Assembly (NCBI RefSeq): GCF_002899945.2
Contig: NZ_PPEG02000006.1
Location: 124,001 to 188,000 of the forward strand
DNA length: 64,000 nucleotides
Reading direction: 5' to 3'
From: Chryseobacterium viscerum
Lineage (GTDB): Bacteria; Bacteroidota; Bacteroidia; Flavobacteriales; Weeksellaceae
Below, one piece after another: positions 24,269 to 33,057 of this stretch. Each line of letters begins with the position of its first letter. Position 1 is the stretch's first letter. Both the position numbers and the translations under genes were made by a program. The notes under the pieces are model-generated. The model saw only the letters and a list, made by a program, of their open reading frames with translations, had not been told where the DNA came from and searched no databases.

Positions 24269-26740
24269 TTAAAACTTTAAAGAAACACTTCCAAGAAAAC
24301 GTGATGGAGCCTGAGGTGTCAAACGTACAGACCACGCTTTTTCATTGGTAATATTATCGAATTTCAATCCTACTCTATATTTTGGCTGATCATAGAATAT
24401 GCCCAAATCAAACATTTTATAAGATGGAATAATGACTTTGGCCGTTTGTGTATTGGTTTGATAAGAAGATGATCCCATATTTCCACCACCACCTATTCCA
24501 AGGCCTTTCAATTTACCTTCAGAAATCCTGTAACTGATCCAAAAATTATACATATTAGCAGGTCCTGACAATGCAGGTCTTAAACCATTAACGGAAGGAT
24601 TGGCATTGGTATATTTACTGTCATTATAAGCATATCCTGCTACAATATTCAATCCATCAAACGGATTGGCTGTAATTTCAGCTTCTATTCCTTTGCTTAG
24701 CTGTGTTCCATCTTGTATTGAATAGTTGATATCATCAGGATTGGTTCTTAAAATATTATCTACACGGATGTTATAATAGCTTAATGTTCCTACCAATCTG
24801 TGGTTGAAAATATCTGCTTTCACTCCAAATTCCAACTGATTGGCATACTCCGGTCTGAATGTATTTCCATTAATATCTACTCCGCTTACATTATTAAAAC
24901 CATTCATATAATTTCCAAACAAGGAAAGTTTATTCTTTAATACTTCGTAAACAATTCCCATCTTAGGTGAAAGAGCCGTCTGCCCATAAGGTCCCGATTG
25001 GGTTCCACTATTGCTCAGTCCTCCTTTGATCTCCCCTGTTGTGATATCATATACTCCTTTAAACTGAAACCGATCTACCCTCAAACTGGCCATTACCATA
25101 AGCTGGTCGGTAATATTGAATACATCCGATACATACGCAGCATATGTATTATCACTATTATTTTCTTTTCTGAAAGCAGACGTTGTGGTAAGGGCATCAA
25201 TTATATTTTGATTGACTCTAAAATCTGCTGAAGGATGAACAAAGTTGAATACTTTGGTGTTGGTATGATAACGGTCAAAATGATTTGAATTGTTATAATA
25301 ATCCAATCCTACAACCATTCTGTTTCTGAAACGTCCGATATGGAAATCCCCAATAAAATTCTGCTGGATATTGGTTGCAATAAACGAAGTTGTACCAACC
25401 ATCACCTGAGCACTTGCTGTAGAGTCTGTTTTCCCATTAATTGCAGAAATATACCCATTGATTGTAGATCTTGCTCGGGATAATATAGTCTGTGAGGTCC
25501 AGTTTTCAGAAACTTTATAATTCAATTGAGCAAAGATGTTCATCATCTGTGTTTCATACGCCAGATCATCACCCAGGAATTTTTTATAGTACGGAAACTT
25601 CATATCCGCAATAGACTGGGTTTTATTGCTTCCTGTATAAGGATTAAAACGAACAACGGATGTTCCCTTGGCCTGGTTAAATTCCACATCCAGAAGAAGC
25701 GACATACGATCATTGATCTGATAAGAAAAACTAGGAGCAATGGCTAAAGAATTGGTAAATCCGAGGTCCTGAAAACTCTTTTCAAACGTTCCTGCAGCGT
25801 TAAGACGGAAAAGAGCTGTTCTGTCTTTGTTTACGGGAGTATTCACATCCACTGTCAACCGGTTATAACTCCAGCTTCCTCCTACATAGCCTACTTCGCC
25901 ACCAAATTTATTATAAGGTTTTTTCGTTACTCTATTGTATACACCACCATAGCTGCTGGCTACACTTTTCCCAAACAAGGTCGCCGACGGTCCTTTAATA
26001 GCTTCTATACGTTCAAGGTTCACAGGATCAATTACTGAAAATGCAGCTCCCGCTACACCGTTTCGTGCGTTGGGTTCTGTTTCGAATCCTCTTGAACGAA
26101 ATGTTACTCTTCCCTGATTGGCAATCATAGGAACTCCAGCCCCTGGTACATTTTTGGAAATACTTCCAAGATCTACCGCCACCTGTTCTTGAAATAATTC
26201 TTTGGTAACCGTGTTGTAGACTTGTGGATTTTCTAAATTTTTCAACGGCAGTCTTGCTACAAATCCGCTTTCCTTTTTGGAAAACCTATTTGTATTTTTC
26301 ATTATGACAACCTCCTGTATCGCCTGAATATTTTCTTTTGTCAGCTGATAGTCGAGCTTTATGTCTTCACCCGCTTTCACTTCAACAGAAAGACGGACTT
26401 CTTTGCTTCCAAGAATCTGGAATTTTAAAGTGTATGTTCCCGCGTTAAGGTTTGCAAAATGATAATTCCCATCATCATCTGTCAGGGTCTGGCGTTCTGT
26501 TTCCAACAATGAAACTGATATTGCTCTCAGAGGCTGCCCATCTACCATATTCACCTTTCCGGTTATGCCTCCCTGTAAATCCTGAGCATACAGAGTTGTA
26601 AAACTGAGCAAAGAGAATAAGAAGATTAAAAATCGTTTAAGCGATTGTATTTTGTGATGGGTTGCAATATCATTCCGTGTGGTAATTCCAGAATGAGTCA
26701 TATGCCCCAATGAGGGCACACATTCATTAGATTGTATCAT
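24269..26740 (-). CDS. TonB-dependent siderophore-type receptor with carboxypeptidase-like N-terminal domain
   Basis: The 823-residue outer-membrane protein has a signal peptide (LKRFLIFLFSLLSFTTLYAQ, about residues 34-53), then a carboxypeptidase-regulatory-like beta domain (about residues 57-130; GGITGKVNMVDGQPLRAISV), a plug domain (about 150-270; VPGAGVPMIANQGRVTFRSRGF and LERIEAIKGPSATLFG) and a 22-strand barrel ending in a terminal Phe (LGSVSLKF). It is typical of FecA/FhuE-like siderophore receptors and needs TonB-ExbBD. The ATG used leaves an unusually long 33-residue stretch before the signal; no closer ATG exists, so a non-ATG start or Met14 is possible. The substrate is not determinable. 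Confidence 0.9.
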   Translation of the reverse strand: MIQSNECVPSLGHMTHSGITTRNDIATHHKIQSLKRFLIFLFSLLSFTTLYAQDLQGGITGKVNMVDGQPLRAISVSLLETERQTLTDDDGNYHFANLNAGTYTLKFQILGSKEVRLSVEVKAGEDIKLDYQLTKENIQAIQEVVIMKNTNRFSKKESGFVARLPLKNLENPQVYNTVTKELFQEQVAVDLGSISKNVPGAGVPMIANQGRVTFRSRGFETEPNARNGVAGAAFSVIDPVNLERIEAIKGPSATLFGKSVASSYGGVYNRVTKKPYNKFGGEVGYVGGSWSYNRLTVDVNTPVNKDRTALFRLNAAGTFEKSFQDLGFTNSLAIAPSFSYQINDRMSLLLDVEFNQAKGTSVVRFNPYTGSNKTQSIADMKFPYYKKFLGDDLAYETQMMNIFAQLNYKVSENWTSQTILSRARSTINGYISAINGKTDSTASAQVMVGTTSFIATNIQQNFIGDFHIGRFRNRMVVGLDYYNNSNHFDRYHTNTKVFNFVHPSADFRVNQNIIDALTTTSAFRKENNSDNTYAAYVSDVFNITDQLMVMASLRVDRFQFKGVYDITTGEIKGGLSNSGTQSGPYGQTALSPKMGIVYEVLKNKLSLFGNYMNGFNNVSGVDINGNTFRPEYANQLEFGVKADIFNHRLVGTLSYYNIRVDNILRTNPDDINYSIQDGTQLSKGIEAEITANPFDGLNIVAGYAYNDSKYTNANPSVNGLRPALSGPANMYNFWISYRISEGKLKGLGIGGGGNMGSSSYQTNTQTAKVIIPSYKMFDLGIFYDQPKYRVGLKFDNITNEKAWSVRLTPQAPSRFLGSVSLKF

Positions 26741-27192
26741 TTTCCAGCCTTATTTAAAATAATTATAAATAAAAGTGCAAAATAAAGAAATAGCAAATTC
26801 TCCTACAATATTAATTTGAACTATTCTAAATAAATTTTAAATCCTATTGAGCTTGTGCTTAAGTGAATGCCTGGAGATAATAAGTAAACCAAGTAGTGAG
26901 AGAGGTTCTTGCTTTAACTTATTTATAGAAGCACCGCTTTATATGAGTTGTTAACAAGTTATCAACATATTATCCACAATTTATTTTATTCCTAATTCTA
27001 TCCTAAATCAGGTCTTTATTTTGTCTTGTTTTTAAACACTATTAAAAGATTTTGAATAAACATTCTATGAACAAAGCTTCTAAATTTGGCAGAATAAAGT
27101 ATTCTTTCTGCGTATCGATGATATTTTTATCTATTCTATGGTTTCGCAGTCATTGTAAATCAATCATAAAGCAGTTATCTACACTATTGAGC
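26741..27192. promoter_or_regulatory. Divergent intergenic region with a cluster of DnaA-box-like 9-mers
   Basis: This 452-bp AT-rich gap separates the TonB receptor and the DUF2490-like gene. It contains TTATCAACA (26959-26967) and the perfect consensus TTATCCACA (26970-26978) in direct orientation 2 nt apart, preceded at the same 11-nt spacing by TTGTTAACA (26948-26956). A further one-mismatch box, TTATCTACA, is at 27175-27183. The meaning is uncertain (see findings). Confidence 0.4.
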
Positions 27193-27984
27193 ATGAAGAA
27201 AATTTTTGCAGGTTTATTTTTATTGGGATGCATAGGAACATACATCAAGGCACAGATCAGTCCCCCGGGATTGGGAGATGCCCATAATGCATTCTGGGGT
27301 GCTTTCGGAGTGAAGCAACAGTTGGATTCTTTAGGTAAGAAACAGGCTTTAAGCTATGTTGCCATCGGAAGAAAAAGCAGTCCGGATAACCATAATTTAT
27401 TTTCAAAGCAAGCTATCATTGTTTTAAATCACGAGGTTTATCATTCCTTTGCTCCTCATCAACAATACAGCTATGCGATCAGCTACCGCAGGCAGCCTCA
27501 GTATGAAAGCACGGCTCCTTATGAGAAAGAAAGTACAGAACAGGAATTCAGGATATACGGAAGATATGCCTATACTTTTGACCTTGGGCAACAATGGAAA
27601 CTGAAAAATACGGTGCGACAGGAATTCAGGAAGTTTTTTGATGCAGACTTTCATAAAGTAGAGGAAGATTTTCAACTTCGAACCCGTATCAAAAGTCAAT
27701 TGACTTACAATTTATCCCCTAAAAACAATCAGAAACTGGCATTGAGTGCTGAAGCTCTGTTTTCTATAAGTCATCTCAATGAACCGAATTCTGAGTGGAG
27801 TTCATTTGGATATCGTGAAATGCGTATTGCGGCTTATTATATGTTCACAATCCCCAATTCTCCTTTTACAGTAGATATAGGATATATGGATGATCTTATC
27901 AGAGGCAGCAAAAGTATTCATCATGGAGGTGTACATTACCTGGCAGCTGATGTGGTATGGAATATTCCTTATAAAAAAAGATAA
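27193..27984 (+). CDS. DUF2490-like outer-membrane beta-barrel protein
   Basis: The frame opens at 27052, but the signal-peptide start MKKIFAGLFLLGC at 27193 is preferred, giving 263 residues. After the signal (ending about KAQ, residue 21) the protein alternates amphipathic strands with aromatic ends (YSYAISYRRQP, FRIYGRYAYTFDLG, KLKNTVRQEF, YYMFTI). This is a small outer-membrane barrel with the look of DUF2490 proteins of Bacteroidota. A lipobox reading (LLGC) is possible but less likely for a barrel. The role is unknown; a hairpin terminator follows. Confidence 0.72.
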   Translation: MKKIFAGLFLLGCIGTYIKAQISPPGLGDAHNAFWGAFGVKQQLDSLGKKQALSYVAIGRKSSPDNHNLFSKQAIIVLNHEVYHSFAPHQQYSYAISYRRQPQYESTAPYEKESTEQEFRIYGRYAYTFDLGQQWKLKNTVRQEFRKFFDADFHKVEEDFQLRTRIKSQLTYNLSPKNNQKLALSAEALFSISHLNEPNSEWSSFGYREMRIAAYYMFTIPNSPFTVDIGYMDDLIRGSKSIHHGGVHYLAADVVWNIPYKKR

Positions 27985-28015
27985 TCTATAAAGGACATAT
28001 AGTATAACATAAACA

Positions 28016-28043
28016 AAATCCCAATCATCGCTGACTGGGATTT
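28016..28043. terminator. Terminator between convergent genes
   Basis: AAATCCCAATCA (28016-28027) pairs with TGACTGGGATTT (28032-28043). The single mismatch on the plus strand becomes a G-U pair in minus-strand RNA, so it fits best as terminator of the gene at 28103-28798. Confidence 0.65.
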
Positions 28044-28102
28044 GTTTGAAAAACATAAGTTTTTCCGCAATATAATTAAGTATGAATGTTTGGTGTAAAA
28101 TC

Positions 28103-28798
28103 TTAATTGCACAAGGTCAGAAACTGGCGGCTCATCTGTACTTTGAATTTCGCCTCTGATCTTGAACTGGCATAAATAGTATGTTTAAAAGCGTGCACAT
28201 TTTTCAGCTTCTGATCTATGAATTCAGCAATCTGCACAATGGAGAAGAGAAAATCTCTATATACCGCCATATTAACCGTCTGGCCATAGTATGGAAGATA
28301 AGCCTTCAAAAAGGGAATTGCCTTCTGATGTCTATTGTAGCTGATACAAAACCCTACCCCTTCTACCGATGTGATGATAGTATAGTTATTGATATAGTCC
28401 AGAATATTTTTACTGCTATCCAGGGTATTGGCATTTTTGGAACAAAACTTATTGATTTTATCGAGAATATGCTGGGCATATTCCATCATCGAAATATTTT
28501 TAAATTCAAATACCTGATGAATCCCATTGGCTGGCGAAGTTCCGTTTTCACAATCAATACAAAAAGAAATTCCGATTTTCTCATGGTAAGGAAAAAAGCA
28601 GTCTTTAACTTCTATGGAAGCATCCTGCTTTAACCTGTCTTCTGCAAAATTGTAATAGACATAGGGGCTGTAAAGTTCAGCCAGCGCTTTCAGATAATCT
28701 GTTTCGCTGGTGTTATGATATTCTTCAAACCATTTTTCAAGGTTATCGTAATAATTACTTTCAAAGTCGTTAAAGTTTAAGTAAAATGGCAATTCCAT
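28103..28798 (-). CDS. Hypothetical cytosolic protein
   Basis: The protein has 231 residues from Met at 28798 (MELPFYLNFNDFESNYY). An earlier in-frame ATG at 28822 lies inside a perfect -7 promoter box (TAGCTTTG, 28827-28820), so it would not be in the message; the later start is preferred. The protein is Tyr/Phe/Asn-rich with no signal or TM segment, and has Cys-containing CFFPYHEKIGISFCIDCENG in the middle. I recognise no family. It is monocistronic. Confidence 0.65.
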   Translation of the reverse strand: MELPFYLNFNDFESNYYDNLEKWFEEYHNTSETDYLKALAELYSPYVYYNFAEDRLKQDASIEVKDCFFPYHEKIGISFCIDCENGTSPANGIHQVFEFKNISMMEYAQHILDKINKFCSKNANTLDSSKNILDYINNYTIITSVEGVGFCISYNRHQKAIPFLKAYLPYYGQTVNMAVYRDFLFSIVQIAEFIDQKLKNVHAFKHTIYASSRSEAKFKVQMSRQFLTLCN

Positions 28799-28819
28799 AG
28801 CTCTGTAATTTTGATATGA

Positions 28820-28827
28820 CAAAGCTA
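28820..28827 (-). promoter_or_regulatory. -7 promoter element of the gene at 28103-28798
   Basis: TAGCTTTG on the minus strand matches TAnnTTTG exactly. A TTTTG at 28846-28842 could be the -33 element, but the 14-nt spacer is shorter than the usual 17-20. Confidence 0.45.
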
Positions 28828-28890
28828 TACTCGTAATGCGACAAAACTTGACGTAATATATTTTTTGTGGAAAGTTTTAGAGAGAGAATT

Positions 28891-28925
28891 AAGATGTAAG
28901 AACCAAGAGCCAAGAATCAAGATGC
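28891..28925 (+). repeat. 7-bp-period tandem repeat
   Basis: Five units of 7 bp follow each other: AAGATGT, AAGAACC, AAGAGCC, AAGAATC, AAGATGC (consensus AAGAnnC). The array stands in the intergenic region between the hypothetical gene and the M20 peptidase gene. Confidence 0.75.
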
Positions 28926-29054
28926 CAAGCAACGGTCAATTTTACTTTGTAAAATCAGTTGTCAATAGGCTACTAAATACAAATTTTAAAATAACGAATT
29001 GATGATTTATCATCACGAATCTTGAAACATCTAAAACATTATCATCCTCAAATA

Positions 29055-30587
29055 TTACTTGTCATAATTTTTCATTATATATTCAAAATAATGAATCATT
29101 TTCAGGTAGTTTTCAATGCTGAGATATTCGTTGGTACTGTGAATGCTCTGCTGCTCTGCACTGTTGATCTTGATGGGCATAAATCGGTATACGTTTTTGC
29201 TCACAATCTCATATTTACCGGCATCTGTCCCTGCCATTGTTAGATATGGAGTGACAATCGCTCCAGGGTGAATTTCCTTCACTCCGGCTTCAATTAATTT
29301 AAAAGCCTTTGTATTGGTTGGAGAAATTGCAGAAGCTTCTCTTGTATTGTCAATTTCTTCTACCTCAACATCAAAGCCTTCAGTCGCTTTGGCAATATGA
29401 TCTCTTACATCTTTCACCGAATTTCCGGGAAGCAGTCTGAAATTAACGACAAATTCCACTTCAGGAGAAAGTACATTGGTACCATCACTTCCTTTCATCA
29501 TGGTGAGAGCGGTTGTTGTTCTTACTAGGGCATTGGTCGTATTGTTTTTGGTAAGCTGGGAAATCAGTACAGGCTTTAACAGCCATTGATTCGCCAGTGC
29601 CATTCTTGTCGTGAAGGGCATTTCACCTCCAATATTATTAAAAAACTCTTTAATGAGTGGAGTGATTACAGGTTTCATCTGATGATCTTCCAGACGCTGC
29701 ATAATAACGGCCGCTTTTCCAATAGCGCTTTCCATAGGAGGCATAGAAGAATGTCCGCCAAGTCCTTTGACTTTTATTTTTGCGGAAAGAAATCCTTTTT
29801 CAGCACATCCCACAACAGCAACATCTGTATCTATTCCCGCTACATTTCCCTTTCTCATAATCAGTCCTCCTTCGTCATAAACGGCATCGAACTTCAGACC
29901 TTTTTTCTTAAAATAATCGGCAATCTGAATTGCTCCTTTTTGTCCGCCCACTTCTTCATCAAAACCGAAAGCCAGATAAATATCACGCTGGGGAATCTGT
30001 TTGTTTTTGATCATAGAATTCATAGATTCCATTAAGGAAAAAAGCATTCCTTTCATGTCTATCGCTCCTCTTCCATAGATCCTTCCATTGGCAACCGCTC
30101 CTGAAAAAGGGGCATATTCCCAATCTTCTGATACTTTTGCAACAGGATCCAGCGGCTTGTCATCCGGACGGAATATGTTTTCTTCATTATTTTTGATATC
30201 GGCATCTCCCGGAGGAACAACATCCATATGGGAAAGGAATAGAATGGGTTCCAGAGACGGATTGCTTCCTTTAAGTCTGAACACCAACCCATATTGGTTC
30301 ACTTCAACATTTTCTGTATTCTGATAAACTAAAGGATAAGATGTTTTTAAATAGGTTTTGAACTGATCAAACGGTGCATAATTGAATTCACCCAAACTTC
30401 CGGTAGAAACAGTAGGAATTTTTATTCCGCCCGAAAATCTCATTACGGCAGAATCATTTTTCACAGGTTTCCACCCCTCACCTGCTCCGATATTATTTTT
30501 CTTAAATGGATAGGTGTAGGTTTTGATCAATACTACAGCAGCCAGAATAATAACGATTCCCAAAAGGAGTAAAAGAACTTTTTTCAT
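29055..30587 (-). CDS. M20/M25/M40 family metallopeptidase, membrane-anchored
   Basis: The 510-residue protein begins with an N-terminal hydrophobic segment (residues 3-21) that acts as signal or anchor. The dinuclear zinc site of M20 peptidases is present: LSHMDVVPP (His/Asp, about residues 118-126), GRGAIDMKGM (bridging Asp), FDEEVGGQKG (general-base Glu and ligand Glu) and a C-terminal His region. The dimerisation lid domain begins near KGLGGHSSMPP. The size and sequence resemble PM20D1-type and carboxypeptidase S-type enzymes that cleave or form N-acyl or dipeptide bonds; the substrate is unknown. It is monocistronic. Confidence 0.9.
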   Translation of the reverse strand: MKKVLLLLLGIVIILAAVVLIKTYTYPFKKNNIGAGEGWKPVKNDSAVMRFSGGIKIPTVSTGSLGEFNYAPFDQFKTYLKTSYPLVYQNTENVEVNQYGLVFRLKGSNPSLEPILFLSHMDVVPPGDADIKNNEENIFRPDDKPLDPVAKVSEDWEYAPFSGAVANGRIYGRGAIDMKGMLFSLMESMNSMIKNKQIPQRDIYLAFGFDEEVGGQKGAIQIADYFKKKGLKFDAVYDEGGLIMRKGNVAGIDTDVAVVGCAEKGFLSAKIKVKGLGGHSSMPPMESAIGKAAVIMQRLEDHQMKPVITPLIKEFFNNIGGEMPFTTRMALANQWLLKPVLISQLTKNNTTNALVRTTTALTMMKGSDGTNVLSPEVEFVVNFRLLPGNSVKDVRDHIAKATEGFDVEVEEIDNTREASAISPTNTKAFKLIEAGVKEIHPGAIVTPYLTMAGTDAGKYEIVSKNVYRFMPIKINSAEQQSIHSTNEYLSIENYLKMIHYFEYIMKNYDK

Positions 30588-30761
30588 AGCAGTTAAGTTT
30601 TTGTGAAGTGGTTTGATCCTATAAATATAGCAAAGTATTTGGTCTTTAACAATTCACTTTGAACTTTCATCTGTAAAATACTTTAAGAGTTTATAACGGA
30701 TAAAACTATATGAACCTGTCCCCATGATGAAAATAAGATCGTCATTAGGACAAAAAATAGT

Positions 30762-31349
30762 ATGAAGAATATTCTGCACATCATTTCCAGCGCGAGGGGA
30801 AGTCTATCCTACAGTAGGGGTCTCAGTTCGGCTATCGTTGACAAAATTTTACAACAAAACAGGAATTATCAAGTCACTGTACGGCATCTGGTGAAGGATA
30901 TACCACCTTATGCAAATGAAGAGTCAATTTATGAGTTTTATAAACATCCTGGATTGTATGATGAAAAAAGTAAACTGCTTCTTTCATATGCCAATACGAT
31001 TGTAGATGAAGTACGTGAGGCTGACATTATTGTCATTGGAACTCCTATGTTTAATCTGGGAATCTCAACCCCTTTGAAAGCATGGCTAGATCAGCTGATC
31101 CGGGCGGGAGTTACGTATGTTTTTGATGAACATTGGAATCGTGTGGGACAGTTTAAAGATAAAAAAGTGTATCTCGCTGTTGCTTCCGGCGGAAGAAGTG
31201 CTGAAGATGCTCCGGATTATATTTCTGCTTATCTCAAAGATGTTTTCAGAAGTTATACCGGAATTACGGATGTAGAAACGTATCGTGTAGAAGGGACTAT
31301 GGAAAATGGTTTCAATCCAGATTATGCATCAGTTCTGAAAGACTTTTGA
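30762..31349 (+). CDS. azoR: FMN-dependent NADH-azoreductase
   Basis: The 195-residue flavodoxin-fold protein matches AzoR: N-terminal NILHIISSARGSLSYSRGLSSAI (phosphate-binding loop for FMN), IIVIGTPMFNLGISTPLKAWLDQLIRAG (flavin-ring contact, P-M-F/Y-N motif) and VASGGR. AzoR reduces azo compounds and quinones with NADH in the cytoplasm. It is a single gene on the plus strand; the following 300 bp hold repeat-like sequence. Confidence 0.9.
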   Translation: MKNILHIISSARGSLSYSRGLSSAIVDKILQQNRNYQVTVRHLVKDIPPYANEESIYEFYKHPGLYDEKSKLLLSYANTIVDEVREADIIVIGTPMFNLGISTPLKAWLDQLIRAGVTYVFDEHWNRVGQFKDKKVYLAVASGGRSAEDAPDYISAYLKDVFRSYTGITDVETYRVEGTMENGFNPDYASVLKDF

Positions 31350-31489
31350 TTATAGATACGACTGTTTTAAAATTTTATTTTTAACGCAAATTTTTTAATT
31401 GTGAATATTGAATAAAAGGAAGCAAAGATGGAATCAACAAGTTGATTGGATGAAGTTTTGAAATTAAAAAAATAACTTTTTTTAACGCA

Positions 31490-31590
31490 AAGACGCAAAG
31501 TTTTAATCCTGATATATTTTTTAAGGCGCAAGAAAATCAAAGATTTTCAGCAAGGAAATTAAGATAAAATTCTTGTGCCTTAAAAAACTT
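31490..31590. repeat. Large imperfect hairpin, probable dispersed intergenic repeat
   Basis: An 18-nt arm at 31517-31534 pairs with 31570-31587, with one G-U/A-C position. Inside lies a second perfect hairpin, GAAAATC-AAA-GATTTTC (about 31531-31547). Just upstream stands the direct repeat ACGCAAAGACGCAAAG. The composition is like short repeat families of flavobacteria; only one copy is in this window. Confidence 0.55.
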
Positions 31591-31649
31591 TTATTGTCAT
31601 ACCTATCTTGGTGGTTTATTCTGCATACAATGAACGATATTTCATTTTT

Positions 31650-32414
31650 CTAATTCAGGATTTCGTTCATTTGGGTTAAAATGATCGGTTTTCCGTCGGT
31701 CACTACAATGGTATGTTCGTGTTGAGCCATATACCCGCCTTTGTTTCCTACCATTGTCCAGCCATCTTTTAATTCTACAGCGATATTGGAATCGGTAGAA
31801 ATAAAAGTTTCAATAGCCACGACAGAGTTTTTCTTAAAACGTCTGGAATCATAACGGTTTCTGTAGTTCAGCAATTCATCAGGCTGCTCGTGTAAGCTTC
31901 TGCCTACTCCATGCCCGGCAAGATTCTTAATGACTTTAAGACCTCTTTTCTTCGCTTCTGTTTCCATTAAATGTCCTATGTCTGCGATTTTCACTCCACC
32001 TTTTATGTTGCTGATCGCTTTTCTCAAAATATCTTTTGATGCCTCCACAAGATTTTGATGTCCATGAATATCTTTTCCAATAACAAAAGAACCTCCATTA
32101 TCCGCCCAATATCCATCCAGCTCTGCAGAAACATCAATATTGATTAGATCTCCTTCTTTCAAAATCCTCTGATCTGTCGGAATACCGTGGCAGAATTCAT
32201 TATCCACGCTGATACACGTCCAGCCAGGGAATCCATACGTCAGATAAGGAGCCGATTTTGCCCCGAAATCTTCTAGAATTTTAGCGCCATACTCATCAAG
32301 ATCTTTTGTGGTCATACCCGGTTCAGCATAATCCATCATCTTCTTCAGAGTATAGGCAACGGCTTCACTTACTTTTTGCATTCCGATCATTTGATCTTCG
32401 TTGGTGATTGACAT
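31650..32414 (-). CDS. map: Methionine aminopeptidase, type I
   Basis: The enzyme removes the initiator Met from nascent proteins. The 254-residue length is standard. Metal ligands are visible: Asp in INIDVSAELDGYWADNGGSF (two Asp), His in GHGVGRSLHEQPD, Glu in IETFIS and Glu in AQHEHTIVV. The substrate His is in FCHGIP. The 5' leader on the minus strand holds six copies of a 10-bp repeat directly after a perfect -7 box, so leader length could vary by repeat number. The gene is monocistronic here, away from the ribosomal-protein operon. Confidence 0.95.
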   Translation of the reverse strand: MSITNEDQMIGMQKVSEAVAYTLKKMMDYAEPGMTTKDLDEYGAKILEDFGAKSAPYLTYGFPGWTCISVDNEFCHGIPTDQRILKEGDLINIDVSAELDGYWADNGGSFVIGKDIHGHQNLVEASKDILRKAISNIKGGVKIADIGHLMETEAKKRGLKVIKNLAGHGVGRSLHEQPDELLNYRNRYDSRRFKKNSVVAIETFISTDSNIAVELKDGWTMVGNKGGYMAQHEHTIVVTDGKPIILTQMNEILN

Positions 32415-32420
32415 ATTTGT

Positions 32421-32480
32421 TTGATTATTGTTGATTATTGTTGATTATTGTTGATTATTGTTGATTATTGTTGATTATTA
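32421..32480. repeat. Six tandem copies of a 10-bp unit in the map leader
   Basis: TTGATTATTG is repeated six times without interruption, the sixth with a final A. The array lies between the -7 box of map (32488-32481, minus strand) and its start codon at 32414, and should therefore be transcribed into the 5' leader. Confidence 0.9.
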
Positions 32481-32488
32481 CAAAGTTA
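32481..32488 (-). promoter_or_regulatory. -7 promoter element of map
   Basis: TAACTTTG on the minus strand is an exact TAnnTTTG match and directly abuts the decamer repeat. A -33 TTTG at a suitable distance is not seen. Confidence 0.5.
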
Positions 32489-32568
32489 GGAAATTAAAAT
32501 ATTCCGATACGACCTGTTTTCATTACTCCGAAAATACATTTACTACCCCCTTCACCAACCCCTTCTAC

Positions 32569-32806
32569 AAGCGGCTATAGGGACTTTTGAAACGGGCTAA
32601 AGGTGGTTCCTAAGGGGCTGGCCCACTTTGATAAGGGGTTACAGGCACTTATTGAACGGGTTAGAGACCGATGACTAAGGGTCTTTAGGCTGTTCTGAAC
32701 TGGTTCTAGCCATTTGGGTAAGGGGCTGGAGAGGCTTGTTATAGTGGCTGGAGACTGTTTATAGAGTGGTTAGCGGGACTTTGATAGCCGGGTAAGAAGC
32801 TTTCTT
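32569..32806 (+). repeat. Degenerate tandem array, eleven units of 21-23 bp
   Basis: The stretch divides into eleven units beginning at 32569, 32591, 32612, 32633, 32655, 32677, 32699, 32720, 32743, 32765 and 32786. Each starts A-A/G-G/C-GGG-C/T-T-like (for example AAGGGGCTGG, AACGGGTTAG, AGTGGTTAGC) and most end in an ACTTTGAT-like tail. The units are strongly diverged but the phase is kept. Just upstream, 32541-32566 looks like the same G-rich start in reverse orientation (CCCCCTTCACC, AACCCCTTC). The unit length is not a multiple of three and no frame is open, so it is not coding. Confidence 0.7.
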
Positions 32807-32971
32807 AAAATAACAATTTAAGCCACTATAGTTACAATGATTTTCCATTAGCTGAAAGTCAAGAGACTTTGCATAACAGGTACTTTTATCAAAGCTTCCA
32901 AACTTAAAGACATTACTACACTTTAGTTCTGCTTTATATATGAAAGCAGAACACTATATTATATAAAACAA

Positions 32972-32999
32972 AACCCACCGCAATTGTGGTGGGTTATTT
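32972..32999. terminator. Hairpin terminator at the edge of the Rhs island
   Basis: AACCCACC (32972-32979) pairs with GGTGGGTT (32988-32995), extended by a C-G and a G-U pair. Both flanks carry A/T runs. It could stop minus-strand transcripts leaving the island. Confidence 0.65.
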
Positions 33000-33057
33000 T
33001 TATCTACTCAAAGTCTCAGACTTTGCGCAGCAGGGCGCCTGCATTATTTATGGGCAA

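Noticed and set aside
26948..26978. Chromosome origin oriC
   Set aside because: DnaA-like boxes are present, but dnaA, gidA/rpmH or other usual markers are absent and gene orientation to the right opposes an origin. Kept only as a finding on the boxes.
32569..32806. CRISPR array
   Set aside because: Units of 21-23 bp are contiguous and diverged, without conserved repeats separated by unique spacers, and no cas genes are in the window.
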